From Diphasiastrum complanatum (Eukaryota > Streptophyta > Lycopodiopsida > Lycopodiales > Lycopodiaceae), in the NCBI GenBank assembly GCA_029204225.1, contig CM055104.1, positions 23,130,786 through 23,194,785 of the forward strand: DNA of 64,000 nucleotides, written 5' to 3'. Made by a program: the position numbers and the translations under genes. Under the pieces are notes generated by a model. That model saw only the letters and a program-made list of their open reading frames with translations. It had not been told where the DNA came from and made no database searches. Below are positions 20,385-31,721 of this stretch, piece after piece (the stretch's first letter is position 1; each line of letters starts with the position of its first letter).

Positions 20385-21373
20385 TGTGATGAATAAAAAG
20401 CTATCCAACTTGTCTATAGGGGTTGATGAGGAAAATCATTTTGCTTGTGCATTTACAAGTTGTGAATATTATTCTCTAGTGTGTACAAACTTGAGCTATA
20501 TGACATGCACAATGTCTAGATGGTCATATTTCACTTTGTTCCATTGTATATATCAAAGTTATGTGAATTGAGCACATGACCTTGTAGATTAGGGTGAGTT
20601 TGAGTTAGGTAGATCAATTTGATGACATGCATAAAACTAGATGACTTGCAAAATCAGTTATGCAACATGCAAGTTAGTATACATGTTCTACACATGTCCA
20701 AGTCATCTAGGGAAGTCACATGCAAGACATGCAAATACTATTGGACACATGCATGTAGTTTTGTAGGTTCATAGTTGAGAATTTGACATTTGGACAAAGT
20801 AGGTAGGAGTTAGGTGTAGTTTCAGCATGCAAGCTGTTAGGTGTCATTATGGTAGTAGTTTACACTTGATTAGGTGTAGGGAATGCATTGAAAGCAAGGA
20901 GTACCACAAATTTTGGCTCTCCTATATTTGTACATATCATTCTCATTCATATCTAATGACGAATCAAGCTTTGGTAATGTCATAATGTCAAAATTGGATC
21001 TCATGCTATTTTGCTTGTTTTGATATTCTCTCTCTAACTCGAGTAGAAGGCATTCTTCATACATTATTTTGGTTATGTATTCTCTCTATTTGTGAGGAAT
21101 TAGTTTTGCTTTGATCTGTAGCATTCTAGATTGTGCTCTAGCCTCAAATCTGTTGGTAGATTGTAGGATTGCTCTACAAGTGATCCGTGTGCCACCATAA
21201 AGTATGGTATCGATCATTCACACATTTCTTGTAGATCCCCACACATGTGAATTTGCTATATTTTTCATAAACATATGATCAAGTATTGTTTTGACAGATA
21301 CTTGATCTTTGTGTGGAAGATTTATGGATTAACTTATAAATGATTTGGATGAGGATCTAAATGTGGTGTCACA
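20385..21373 (+). repeat. copia LTR of type L3, probably solo
   Basis: It starts TGTGATGAATAAAAAGC and ends GTGTCACA. It is homologous in opposite orientation to the LTR at 31722-32646 (shared GAATAAAAAGC...TATAGGGGTTGATGA start, CATGCA-rich middle, CTCGAGTAGAAGGCATTCTTCATACAT block). No primer site or purine tract flanks it and no coding sequence adjoins, so a solo LTR is the simplest reading, but I see no matching target duplication. Confidence 0.65.
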
Positions 21374-22068
21374 CTAGTATAATTGAATTCTGCACCTATA
21401 CATTGAGATTTCTAAATCATTAGCAATTAACTTTAGAATATTTCTATTTCTCATGAGTAAATAACATATCCGAAAAATCTCTGAGATGAATAACATTCAC
21501 TCTTAGCAGTTTTCCAATCCAATTTCCTCTAATAGCATAATTTCTTCCACTCAATCAACCCCATCATGATCCTAGTACTTAAAATAAGATTAGGTTGATC
21601 TAATACAAACATCTCATACTTAAATTTTGATGACTCCTATTCCAATCAAAATGGAATTAGTAACTTTTGACCTTTCACTATACTACTTATAGATAATGAT
21701 TCAAATTTCAAACCAATTCTAGTTTCAGATTGTTCCACACAATCTCTAGAGAATTTCTCTTATTCAAAAAGTTCTAATCAGGTATCTTACTTTGAATCTA
21801 TTCGAAATTACTTTCAGAACAATCTGATTTCTATACCACAACTGGTTCTCTTTCGAAAACTATGCAACCAACAAAATCCTCAAACAGAATTTTATCCCAT
21901 CACTTCACCCCCCTTTTTAAAGAAATTATCCATTTCTATAAAAGTCAACATATGACATGTGAAAAATATCCATATGACATATCCTTTTGTGGATAACACT
22001 CATTACTGACTTTTCATGGATTTAAATATTTTCATATGTCATATATGATATTCTAGAGATCCAGTGAT
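21374..22068. other. AT-rich spacer between LTRs
   Basis: No coding signal. The sequence is AT-rich and I see no repeat I can name. Confidence 0.5.
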
Positions 22069-22704
22069 TGTGAAAGATTCAACTAGTTTGATCATATTTG
22101 CTACATTTCTATATTTGGCAAATTGAGGTTAAATATATTTTAGACTTAGAGTTTGACTTTTTAAAGTTCATTAGTCTAAATTTCATTTGAATAAACACTT
22201 TTTGAAAGTGTGAGAAAGTTAGAAGTCGAGTTTGAGTAGATTCAAATTTGAATGTTGGGTACTTTGAATCTAGACCCAAAAATAGTAGGTTAGCATTTTG
22301 GTGAGAAAGCCAAGTGGCCAAATAGGGTTTTGACCTGTTATAAAAGGATGTAACTCATGGAGAGACATATCTTCTCTCTTGTCTAGCTCATTTCATGCTT
22401 ATACATGGTTCTCTTGGGTTCTACTATCCATTGGTGCACTATACTTGTGATTGCATGCAATTCTATGTGTAGAATGATCTATATTTGCTATTCTGGATCC
22501 ACACATGTGAAAGACAATATCTTACTGGTCACAACAATAGTACTTTATCTTTTGATTCATGTTTGATCAAATTCTAATAGAGTTTGCATCTCATTTTGTG
22601 TGTAGATGCTGAGTTTTCTACATTGGTGCATTGGTAGAGTAGCTTCTTTTGTAACCCAAGATATTTTTGTGGATTGGATCATCAATGATCTGAAATCCTT
22701 CACA
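22069..22704 (+). repeat. 5' LTR of a copia remnant (type L4)
   Basis: It starts TGTGAAAGATTCAACTAG and ends CCTTCACA, directly followed by a primer site. It has a TATA-type GTTATAAAAGG at about 22338 and a CT-rich tract after it. The first about 360 bases are repeated in inverted orientation at 23151-23715. Confidence 0.8.
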
Positions 22705-22716
22705 TGGTATCAAAGC
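22705..22716 (+). promoter_or_regulatory. primer-binding site (TGGTATCAAAGC)
   Basis: One base different from the standard initiator-Met tRNA site and directly next to the LTR end. It proves that 22069-22704 is a 5' LTR on the plus strand. Confidence 0.82.
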
Positions 22717-23150
22717 TTGTGTTTCAGGTTATGAAGGAGAAAATCATATCTATCAATGATTTGGTGAAGATATCAAGGCTAGACCTAGCATGCTAGAGAG
22801 GATTCTACACCAAAATCGAGTTTTTTGCTTTTGTAGATTGGATCTTTTGTAGATCAAAGTCCTATATAAGTTCAGATGTCATTTTGAATGAAAGCCTATG
22901 AGATACACAAAGATGTCTTGATAAGGTGTGATCTAAAATAGATTTCTAGCTTTCAAAAAGCTTCTAATCTCAGCCCAATCAATCCTAGTTCAACTTGGAT
23001 GATGGTATAATAGATCAACTACAAATATCCTAGCAATTCACTCCTCAAAGAAATTGATTCTAGTTCAATTTGGTTTGGTATTTCACACACTTAAGATCTG
23101 AACAAATCAGCCTTAAAGATCTGATCTAATGCTTCAAAATGAATTTCTGG
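22717..23150 (+). other. leader remnant of the L4 copia
   Basis: Non-coding sequence following the primer site. The element is then interrupted by an inverted LTR fragment, and no gag-pol of this element is visible. Confidence 0.55.
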
Positions 23151-23710
<560 letters not shown>

Positions 23711-23715
<5 letters not shown>

Positions 23716-24268
23716 TATAGTATCTACATACTAAGGGATTTGGTCCCTCTATGGGGTGTCTCTGGCCCAACAAATTTTGATGTCGTTTGAGAAAATTTAC
23801 ATCCGCTGCTAGGGTTTGTATATTTTCACTCATCACGTCCATGTACCCTTTTAGCATGGCTCGCATAATATTGCCCAATTCAGCGCTGGAGCTTGTGCTT
23901 TCGTAAATTGAACATCTGTGCCTAGAGCCTTTGGGCATCCTGCGTTTGCACGTTCCTACCTTTTTGGGGTTCAGTAGCCTGTATAGGGTGGGGTTCCACT
24001 ATGGGGTGTGCTCCATAATTGCGATTGGGCCTCCTCTCCATGTTTTTGGGCTTATGTTCAAGTTGTTCACTGCTTGTGATAGATGGGATGCATGGGCCAT
24101 CACAATCGGTGCATCTTCTACCACGACCACCTTTTCTATTGTCTCATCCAATATCTGGGGGCTACTCTGACATACAATCATTTGTATGTCATTCTTGAGC
24201 ACTCTAAGAAAGGAGGTCATTAATAATAGGGGGGGTAGTGGCACAATGGGTTCCACTTGGCATGACAA
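23711..24268 (-). pseudogene. unassigned decayed coding sequence, possibly a retroelement gag
   Basis: On the minus strand, two open stretches in series (24268-23999 and 23938-23711) are joined by a few codons and one stop. The second has ESTSSSAELGNIMRAMLKGY followed by MSENIQTLAADVNFLKRHQ, a Ser-rich then helical/heptad pattern with PxEGPNP after it. This would fit a gypsy Gag N-terminal region but I cannot name it. It runs into the inverted LTR at 23715. Confidence 0.35.
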
Positions 24269-24699
24269 CTATGCCAAACAACGCCAATATTACCTTGTTG
24301 TAGGGATGTCAATGTGAACAATAGGCCATTAGCAGTTTGGTGGGGAGCATACTCAATCAAAAACAACCTATGGAACTCCTCGATGGTGTGAATTGAGCCT
24401 CTTTGTAGACTATGATACCAGCGTCTATAAGGTCCGGTAAGTTTCTAGCTTCCAATGCTATCGGCCTATCATTTGTAAAAGAACCACTCTATCGCTGAAT
24501 CATTTGCGTTAGTTCATACAACATAAGGTTAATCTGGATTTGTGATCTGTAAAATAGGATCTGAAGCAACCATGTGATTGAGTTTCTCATAATATTGATT
24601 TAGTTCTTCATTCCACTCTATAGGCGGACTAGGTTGACCTCTCTTCTTTTCTTATTACCTCTGCCTTTAGTTAGATTATTAAGAAGCACTGTTACTTTT

Positions 24700-25430
24700 G
24701 CATAGTTCTCAATTGACTTACAAAAGAAAATAGTAAAATTGAGAAAACATTTAACTTCTCTAACCATCTTCAGTATCAGCTAGATATGGACAAAAAATAT
24801 CGCTTATCATCTATTGAAATGTCACACGTGCATTCGTCAACCCAAAAGGAAGTGCAAGAAATTCATGATGACCAAATCTCGTCTGAAAACTAGTCTTTTG
24901 CACATCATTTGGATGAATTCTAATCTGATGATACCCGATTTTGAGATCTATTTTTGTGAAGTATTTAGTTCCACCTAATCGATCCACCTAATCATCCATT
25001 CGGGACAGTGAATATTATTTTTAATAGGTGTCTTATTCAACCCCTTGTAATCCACACACATCCGGAAGCCTCCATTTTACTTCGCTTTCAGAATAACAGG
25101 AGAACCCCAGGTTGACTTACTAGGTTGAATGACTTAAGATAATTTTCAATTTGATTAGTAATCTCTATCTCTTCTTTTTGAGAAAATTGGTGTGGCTGTC
25201 TAGAGATAGGGTGACTAAAAACCTAGAGTTAACTCAATCTTGGGGTCTACCAACCTAGACGGTGGTATTCCATGAGATAATTCAACTGGGAAAACATCTT
25301 TGAATTCATCTAAGATCTTATTCTTCTCTATTTGCTCATGATCAAAGTCCACTGAGATAAGAATTTTAGACAATTCACAACTACTTAGATGCATTTCAGA
25401 AAAATCTAAAATGGGTTTGGCAAACAAATA
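24700..25430 (-). pseudogene. Ty3/gypsy reverse transcriptase fragment
   Basis: The minus strand encodes ILDEFKDVFPVELSHGIPPSR, the usual start of gypsy RT. After frame changes come STWGSPVILKAK, GGFRMCVDYKGLNK, YFTKIDLKIGYHQIRI, VQKTSFQTRFGHHEFLALPFGLTNA and FCPYLAD. The FVDD region is not preserved. Stops and frameshifts are present. No zinc knuckle or LTR of this element is identified nearby. Confidence 0.85.
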
Positions 25431-25816
25431 ATAAGCTTCATATTGTCAATAAATTTTTTTCATTACATTAGCAAATGAGAACTGAGTATTGGTTTCGAGC
25501 ACGGGTACACAGGCCAGAGAAAATCATAAAGTCAACGTGCGCTTCAGAGCGATATTCGAGAGGGCAATATCAAGGCACGAAGGTATGAACATAGGGGAAC
25601 AAAGGATAAACAGTAGAAACAGTGTGCTTAAATCGATATTGGATGTAGAAAATAAAAAATTCTTGTGAAAATCCAAGCCGAAAATGACAAATTTATATAT
25701 AAAATTTCACACATGTGGAAACTGATCGACAGGACATGTGTCACTAAGAATATTCCTCCGTACAAACAATGATTGATGCGACAATTGTCAGGTGCAAAAT
25801 GACACGTGTTGTTCTT

Positions 25817-26024
25817 TGATTGGTGCATGTGTCTCACCCCCACGTGGCCCTAATCAATGAGTCATAATGACATGTATGGATGGACACGTGGACCACTGAA
25901 GGGATACATGTGTCATTCTCTGATTGGTGCATGCCCCCCACATGGCCCTCATCAATGAGTCATAATGACCTACACGGATGGACACGTGGACCACTGAAGG
26001 GACGCCACATGTCCTAAGCCATTT
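25817..26024 (+). repeat. two tandem copies of a 104-bp unit in a promoter-like region
   Basis: TGATTGGTGCATG starts at 25817 and again at 25921. Each unit carries an inverted CCAAT box (GATTGGT), TGAGTCA and ACACGTGGACC; unit 1 also has CCCACGTGGCCC where unit 2 has CCCACATGGCCC. These are recognised plant bZIP/bHLH (ACGTG) and NF-Y (CCAAT) core strings. The repeat ends about 25 bases before a TATA box. Confidence 0.75.
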
Positions 26025-26048
26025 TTCACACGTGTAATTTTTTTTTAT

Positions 26049-26057
26049 TATATAAAC
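26049..26057 (+). promoter_or_regulatory. TATA box upstream of the histone H3-like gene
   Basis: TATATAAAC lies about 336 bases before the ATG at 26393 and just downstream of the 104-bp tandem repeats. The intervening stretch is C/T-rich (TTTTTCCTCCCGATATCGC) and could be a 5' untranslated region. A CTCTTCTGCAG acceptor-like site at about 26293-26303 leaves room for a leader intron, as in plant H3.3 genes. Confidence 0.5.
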
Positions 26058-26392
26058 TCCCCACGGGATTTTCAATTTTCGTTGCAAATTTTTTACTTTT
26101 TTCCTCCCGATATCGCTCTCAAGCGCATCTATTTGCCTTCTCGTACTCGCCATCGTCCCCCACGCTCGAGACCGATATCGAGATATCTCCGATATCGCTT
26201 TTGAGTGTAGAATTTGTTTTTTTTTTTTTTTTGCTTGTTGTGTTAACCTGCGTTCGAAACTGATATTCAGTCCCGGTATTGATTTTAAACGTCTCTCTTC
26301 TGCAGATTTTATTGTGTCCTTACTCTACAATTTGTTATGATATTCAAATTAGACCTTTTTTTTTAAGTTCATTTTTAAAATATCTGATCATA

Positions 26393-26872
26393 ATGGCTAG
26401 GACCAAATCCACTGCCCATGCCTTAACCTCTATACAGTCCTCCAGTGCCCATGTCCCCCCTAGTATTGGTCGGCGATGTGGTAGGAAACAGGTTTGGCCG
26501 AGGGAGATAGAAAGACTTCAGAGATCAACTGAATTGTTGATCCCTAGAGCTCATTTTGGCCGATCTGTTAGGAATGTCACCCCGTCACTTAGAGTTGATG
26601 TTCGTTTTGCCGTGACAGCCATGCAGACCTTACAAGGTGTTTTAGAGGACTTCATGTCCCAATTTTTTGAGGATTCTTGTCTTCTGGTCGTGCATGGTAA
26701 GCGTGTTACCATCGTGCCCAAAGATTTCATTATTCTCAAAAGATTTCGGGAGCGTTATTCAAGGCCTCATGTAGATAACGCCAGCATCTCCAAAGATCTA
26801 CCTTTGGATAGATCAGACCTTTGTTTGAATAGATTAGACCTGCCAACTACCTCAAGGAGGAAAAAGAAGTAG
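26393..26872 (+). CDS. divergent histone H3-like protein, 159 aa
   Basis: The frame is open further upstream, but ATG 26393 (CATAATGGCT) is chosen because it gives MARTK, the H3 N-terminus. From residue 37 the sequence follows the H3 histone fold colinearly without gaps: REIERLQRSTELLI, FGRSVRN, VDVRFAVTAMQTLQ, FEDSCLLVVHGKRVTIVPKD. By hand I count about 37 identities in 91 positions against remembered plant H3. The tail is about ten residues shorter than H3, keeps ARTK (K4) but has no ARKS motifs (K9, K27). PRAHF after LLI is reminiscent of CENH3, yet loop 1 is of canonical length. A 35-residue C-terminal extension (from about 125) is unusual. The TAG stop may be secondary: the frame continues with coding character to 27136. 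It could be a centromeric or other specialised H3 variant, or a decaying captured copy. The protein would act in nucleosomes. Confidence 0.72.
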   Translation: MARTKSTAHALTSIQSSSAHVPPSIGRRCGRKQVWPREIERLQRSTELLIPRAHFGRSVRNVTPSLRVDVRFAVTAMQTLQGVLEDFMSQFFEDSCLLVVHGKRVTIVPKDFIILKRFRERYSRPHVDNASISKDLPLDRSDLCLNRLDLPTTSRRKKK

Positions 26873-27136
26873 GTTGTTCCTAAAAAAACTAGATCTCGTA
26901 GGCCAGCTGCTTTCCTTCTTCCTAAGGTAATCTCTACAAAGTGACCCCAGATCGTTCAGACCACTAAATCGGGCTCTGATTCAGAAGCAGAATCATCTCC
27001 TCCTCCTCCTAGTGCTCATCAATCTTCTCAGAAGTTTTCTTCGCCGAAGGTGGAGAAAACCCAAGAAGAGCTTGACAAGATAATAAAAAAAATCTGCAAA
27101 TATTGTGTTGTCAACATTTGTTTCAATACATGTACA
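26873..27136 (+). pseudogene. in-frame continuation of the H3-like frame beyond two stops
   Basis: After TAG 26870-26872 the same frame reads VVPKKTRSRRPAAFLLPKV, meets TGA at 26942-26944, then GSDSEAESSPPPPSAHQSS and KVEKTQEELDKIIKKI to TAA at 27137. The basic, Ser/acidic/Pro-rich and heptad-like composition looks coding, so the protein may once have been about 90 residues longer, with the histone fold followed by a disordered linker and a helix. Confidence 0.45.
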
Positions 27137-28340
27137 TAAGCTTTTTGTTAGAATCCCATACGATCCCAACCAGATTTCTTTGTATTCTAACTACTACAAT
27201 CAATATGAATCATATTTAGGCAATAAAATTGATATGCTTGGCAACTATTCTGACTTTTATCTTCCAGATTCAAATAGAAGCTATAGATTAGGTCCTCAAT
27301 TTTGTACAGAGCTTAAAGATAAAACATCATAAATTACACATGTGATTGTTGAAGCCGGCCAAATTTTTTTACAACATAGTATTAATATTGATGCCCAGGG
27401 AGTCATTTTTGTGGTTAGTCCATTTTTCATGCATGTAGTGAAGGCAAAAGAGGTCACTTTTGAAAGGGCAATATATTTCATCGATTGCCCTATGGCCAAA
27501 TTCTACTTGATTCCATATGAGAATAAGTAAGGTTGTATATGCTGTTGATGTCATTTATTTCGATGGTCCTATCAGAATTGATTCTAATTTTCATTTTGAT
27601 GTTGTAGTTGGCATTGGAGCCTGAATACTCTTTTGTGAAAATAAATAAGGAGGGAGTATCAAATTTTCCGTGTAAAAATAAACTCATCTGAAAATACACA
27701 TAGAGAAATTGATTCTCTATTCCATGATCTCATTCGTGAAATATCGACAATGACAACTTCTATTGGGGAGATAACTATTAAATCCCTCAAGGCATATACA
27801 ATTTATTGCTGATATGCATCTATTTTTATATTTTAAATCTATCGTCATAGCATGAATAAATTGTATGACATAATATTACTAATTTTCGTTCAATATATGG
27901 AGTTTGTACATCAAAAGAATTCTTAAATTAGTTGTGTTTGGTTCGTCTTGTACAATACAAAGCTCTTTCTTGAGTGGTACAAGTCGATGTCGATATTGAA
28001 AAGGTAATATTTTGTTCATTTGTTGTTATTTTCATTTTAATTCTTATTTCTTTAGTGTGATCATTAGTTATTTACTCATTATGACAATTCACTCTTGCGC
28101 CGTACAATCCCAACGAAGTGTATACATTGCGGCAAGAGTTGATCAAAAATTTTATACAAAATGGCGTAAGTGTTGTGCCTGAGCTTGAAGGTGTTGTAAA
28201 GAATGTTGCTCCTGTCTTAACAGTCAAAGATGCAAAGAAGTCCTTCCTAATACAGACGAAGGTGAAATTACAGGACAAGAGACTGCTGCCTTGACAGCTC
28301 CTGATATTGATATAGAAAGATAAACTTACTGAATAGGATT
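27137..28340 (+). pseudogene. unrecognised decayed coding sequence with exon-like pieces
   Basis: Two open stretches in one frame (27105-27332 and 27342-27530) give YSNYYNQYESYLGN, MLGNYSDFYLPDSNRSYRLG and, after a stop, VIVEAGQIFLQHSINIDAQG and KAKEVTFERAIYF. A second exon-like piece at about 28080-28320 encodes TLRQELIKNFIQNGVSVVPE and KSFLIQTKVKLQDK, preceded by TTTCTTTAG and by an upstream AAAAG/GTAATA donor-like site near 28000. I do not recognise the protein. It may be the remainder of the H3-like locus or an independent transposon gene. Confidence 0.35.
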
Positions 28341-28929
28341 TCAATTGTAAATGTGTATATATTACCATCCAAAAAAAAAAATACAATCTTACATGTAAAC
28401 AATCCATTTATGAGATTTTTATTGATATCAAGTTGTGTCCATAGTACAATATTGGATTGCAATTTTTCTAGATTGATAAAAAACAAATATCTTGTTTTCA
28501 TCTTGAGTAACGATGATGGACATGTATTTTCTGATAGTAAATCTCAGTGTTCTTCCATCAGTTGGATAGTTTCGCAAATATCTCTACATTTGATCTCGAG
28601 CTCATGTCTTTTACGTACCTGCATAATTCAACACAAAGTATGTTATATTTAGTATAAATATTATACGAGCAATGTTTGAAGGAAATTATACATAAAGAAT
28701 AGAGTGTTTACATTTATGAGTTTACCATTTGAAATGAATCTGAAGTTTGAAAGTATATCTTGTAGGAGCAATAGTTCCTGCCTGATGTAAGTAATTTAGG
28801 CTCCAATCTTCTTCCACCTCAAAACATGTCAAAAGTGCTTCATTGTATATTATTTCAATAATTTTTTTTGCTTAGAATGTCCACTGGCTTTCAAGTCTTG
28901 ATCAAGTGGCACCCATTTACTCCTAATTT

Positions 28930-29520
28930 TTTTTTCATCTTTGATAATGAAAGCATAAGCTCAACATTTGTTTTTCTATTTGATAGCGAAAGCACATGGA
29001 AGACATTTTAATTCTGCTTTCTCCATATGATTTTTTGTCCCAGCCTTCATCCATAAGTCTAGATAATAAACTATTTGATAAATTTTTGCATATAAACATT
29101 GTTGGGATTTTGTGTACATTGATTGACACTCGAAAAAAAATCCACAAATATATTCGAATAAATAAACCAACTTATTCGGACTATTTCTGAACTCGTACTT
29201 ATCTTTAATAATTTTTTTATATCATCATATAGTTTGCAATGAAATGATTTTGATACTGCAACATTTGGAGCAACCCATCCATCACTTACAAAACTAGGTA
29301 ATGGAATTGAAACTATTTGCTCAGTTTTTATTTTTTTTAATATTAAGAATGTATAATGATTCATAAAAAAAATTTCCACAATCAACAAGATCTTTTGCAG
29401 TTCTACCTCTATATTGCAATTGTCCAATATCAATGTGTACTACATCTAACACACCTGCAAGAGATCCACTTGGCTCCCATTCATTTATATTGGATGGATA
29501 TAAATCTGTAAGAGAAAAAT
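28930..29520 (-). pseudogene. unrecognised decayed coding sequence
   Basis: The minus strand gives EWEPSGSLAGVLDVVHIDIG, QLQYRGRTAKDLVDCG and, lower down, LPSFVSDGWVAPNVAVSKSF with HCKLYDDIKKLL. These read as real protein but I cannot assign them. Stops and AT-rich frameshifts separate the pieces. It could be part of the same element as 27137-28340 on the other strand. Confidence 0.3.
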
Positions 29521-29759
29521 GATCAGTTTGGTAAGTTTAGTAGTAGATGATAAGAAATGACAAAAAAAATCAATGTATTTTAATATATCAATACTTATAG
29601 TTGTTCTTTTTGTGATCCTGACGGTTGAATCCTTGCACATTAAAAATGATAGTTTTGTCCTTTTACTTTTTCAAAATGTTCTTTTTGATGATGGATGCAT
29701 CAGAACCCAAGAGTTTTTTGAATATTTTCTTGGCACCCATAATCCATTGTCATCTTTCT

Positions 29760-30585
29760 CATTGTGTACTCCCTCTTGATCCCATGATCATCACAAAAAG
29801 CTTTAACTTGGTAGAAATCTACTCACCACCATTTTCACTCCTCAAGCACTTGATTTTGGTAGAGAATTGGAACTCCCTTGCAATCTTGAGCTTAACAAAG
29901 ATACACTTCATCTTTGCTCTTTAGTAGATATACCCAACATAATGTACATGAATCATCAATAAAGGTTACATACATCTCAGCACCACTATTGCCAATTGTA
30001 GTAACTCCATGAATATCCAAATGCACAACTTGAAAAGGCATAGTAGATCTAGATGTAGATCTCTTATAAGGTAACCTATGTGATTTTGACGAAGCACATT
30101 TCATGATTAATGCTAGTTAAGGAACGTGGAAGAGCAATCACAACTTGCTTTCTTGCCATTACCTCCAATGACTTGAAGTTGAGATGCCCCATCCTTTAGT
30201 GCCAAACTTCTTGCATTGATGTTTGCTCTCTTGCAACACATCCAACTTGGTTAGCAATAACACAAGCATCAAGCTTGAATAACTTACCTGGCCTTTTTCC
30301 TCTTGCAATCATAATATCCTTTTTTCTTGATGATGAAGTACACTTACCAACTTCTTTGAGAAGTTCATGGGTAACATTCATCTCTATCACATGTAGAGCT
30401 TTCTTTTCCCTCTTGTCATACCTCCCTTTATGTTTTTGTGCCATGGGTCTTTCCTCCACACCTACAACAATGTCCATCAAATCATTCATCTCAAGGAGAG
30501 ACTCCATTCTCACCTTCCAAGTAGAATAGTTTGTAGAGGTAAGCTTATCATTGCCTTCCAACATGAATCCACTTGATATAGCCAT
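29760..30585 (-). pseudogene. copia gag N-terminus fused by deletion to protease/integrase
   Basis: From 30585 the frame reads MAISSGFMLEGNDKLTSTNY and WKVRMESLLEMNDLMDIVVG, then passes from GKCTSSS directly to DIMIARGKRPGKLFKLDAC, skipping the middle and end of gag and most of protease relative to the intact C2 protein. It stops near 30196 in the integrase zinc region (QEVWH). Integrase continues at 30104-29892 (SSKSHRLPYKRSTSRS, VHLDIHGVTTI, MYVTFIDDS) and ends with a HGIKREY-like remnant near 29770. Confidence 0.85.
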
Positions 30586-31160
30586 GTTGCAATGACTTGA
30601 TCATTTCTTTCAACCTATTCCAATGCACAAAGCACTCTCTTGAATGTAAACAAATGAACTCAAGAAGAAATCACAAAGATATGGAACCTCTCAAATCTCT
30701 TTCTTGCACCAAACCTAGCAAATCCAACACATAGACTGGAAGATACTTGATCAACAAATGATCCACCTACATTCTCATGAAATTTTTCACTTCCTAAACT
30801 CAAAACACACTCTTGAAAGGTCCAGCAACCTCAAACACAAGAGAGGGTTCTGAAAAAAAATACACACAATTGAATCTTGCAACTTTTGTATGCAAATGCT
30901 ACAAAGTTGATATAGTATCTTGAAGAATGCAATAAGACCTATTCATAGCAATTAAAGTCACCACATTCCACCAAGTATGGAGTGACATCGGTCTACTTCA
31001 ATTATTTTTCCTTCTATTGAGTCTTGATTTACAAAAAATCAATTCTACACTTGAAAAATGCTTGATTTTTGAGTAGAAATCAATCTAGTATGCTCTAGAA
31101 TTGGTAACTCCTCCAAATCCTTGATAAATCTGGCTGATCCTTCAAGTTACCTACAAGAAA

Positions 31161-31172
31161 GCTCTGCTACCA
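31161..31172 (-). promoter_or_regulatory. primer-binding site (TGGTAGCAGAGC)
   Basis: One substitution from the standard initiator-Met tRNA site, next to LTR start TGTGAAG at 31173. Confidence 0.75.
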
Positions 31173-31250
31173 TGTGAAGAAAAATCAGATCATTAAGATC
31201 CAATCAAACTCTAAGATCTTTGGTTACTAAAAATGATAGCACATCTAGCG

Positions 31251-31560
31251 CTCAAAGATCTTGTTGTAAACTTAATTCTGATAATAGATGAGTTGCAACA
31301 TTCTGCCCGTTGTGTGCAATATGTGAATGACTTGTGATGCTTGTCTGTAGTAGATATTACTTCCGCTGTTTTCAATTATTGATTGCTGATTAAACATTAT
31401 CTATTGTTTATAAATTAATATCAGATCTGCAGTGTTAGTCTATAATTCGAAACAAATTAGATCATAGTTTGTAGTTGTAGATACAACTAAATAGAGTCAA
31501 CTCGATCCGAGCTTCTGCATTGGGATCCTCTAATATATGATCCCAACAAAATTGGCCATC
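31251..31560. other. unassigned insertion between two copia leaders
   Basis: AT-rich sequence separates the truncated LTR beginning at 31173 from the leader of the next element (31561-31709). I see no terminal repeats or coding. Confidence 0.4.
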
Positions 31561-31709
31561 TACAAGTGATTTGACCTAAAATGACTTTAGGATCACAAAG
31601 ATCCAATTTCTATAGTTGAAAATGCTTGATTTGAGTTAGTCATAGAAATTATGGCGCCCTCAAATCCACCGCTGAATTTGATAGAAACACAAAATTTGGC
31701 CTGCAACCT

Positions 31710-31721
31710 GCTCTGATACTA
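31710..31721 (-). promoter_or_regulatory. primer-binding site, mutated (TAGTATCAGAGC)
   Basis: One change from TGGTATCAGAGC. It abuts the LTR at 31722, and the adjacent leader (31709-31561) resembles that of the complete element. Confidence 0.75.

Larger units (their letters stand above)
29760..31250 (-). mobile_element. copia (C2-related) 5' remnant with internal deletion
   Basis: In minus order: the start of an LTR (from 31173 upward, TGTGAAGAAAAATCAG, followed only to about 31250), a primer site (31172-31161), a leader, gag N-terminus, a deletion that joins gag to the end of protease, integrase zinc region, and part of the integrase core ending near 29760. It is non-functional. Confidence 0.82.

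Noticed and set aside
26279-26392. Upstream in-frame ATG at 26279 as the start of the H3-like protein.
   Set aside because: The extra 38 residues are hydrophobic and AT-driven, and the MARTK start at 26393 matches histone H3 exactly.
26393-26872. A canonical H3.1 or H3.3 gene.
   Set aside because: Tail lysine motifs are missing and the fold is too divergent for either.
31251-31560. A MITE between the two copia leaders.
   Set aside because: I could not find terminal inverted repeats or a target duplication.
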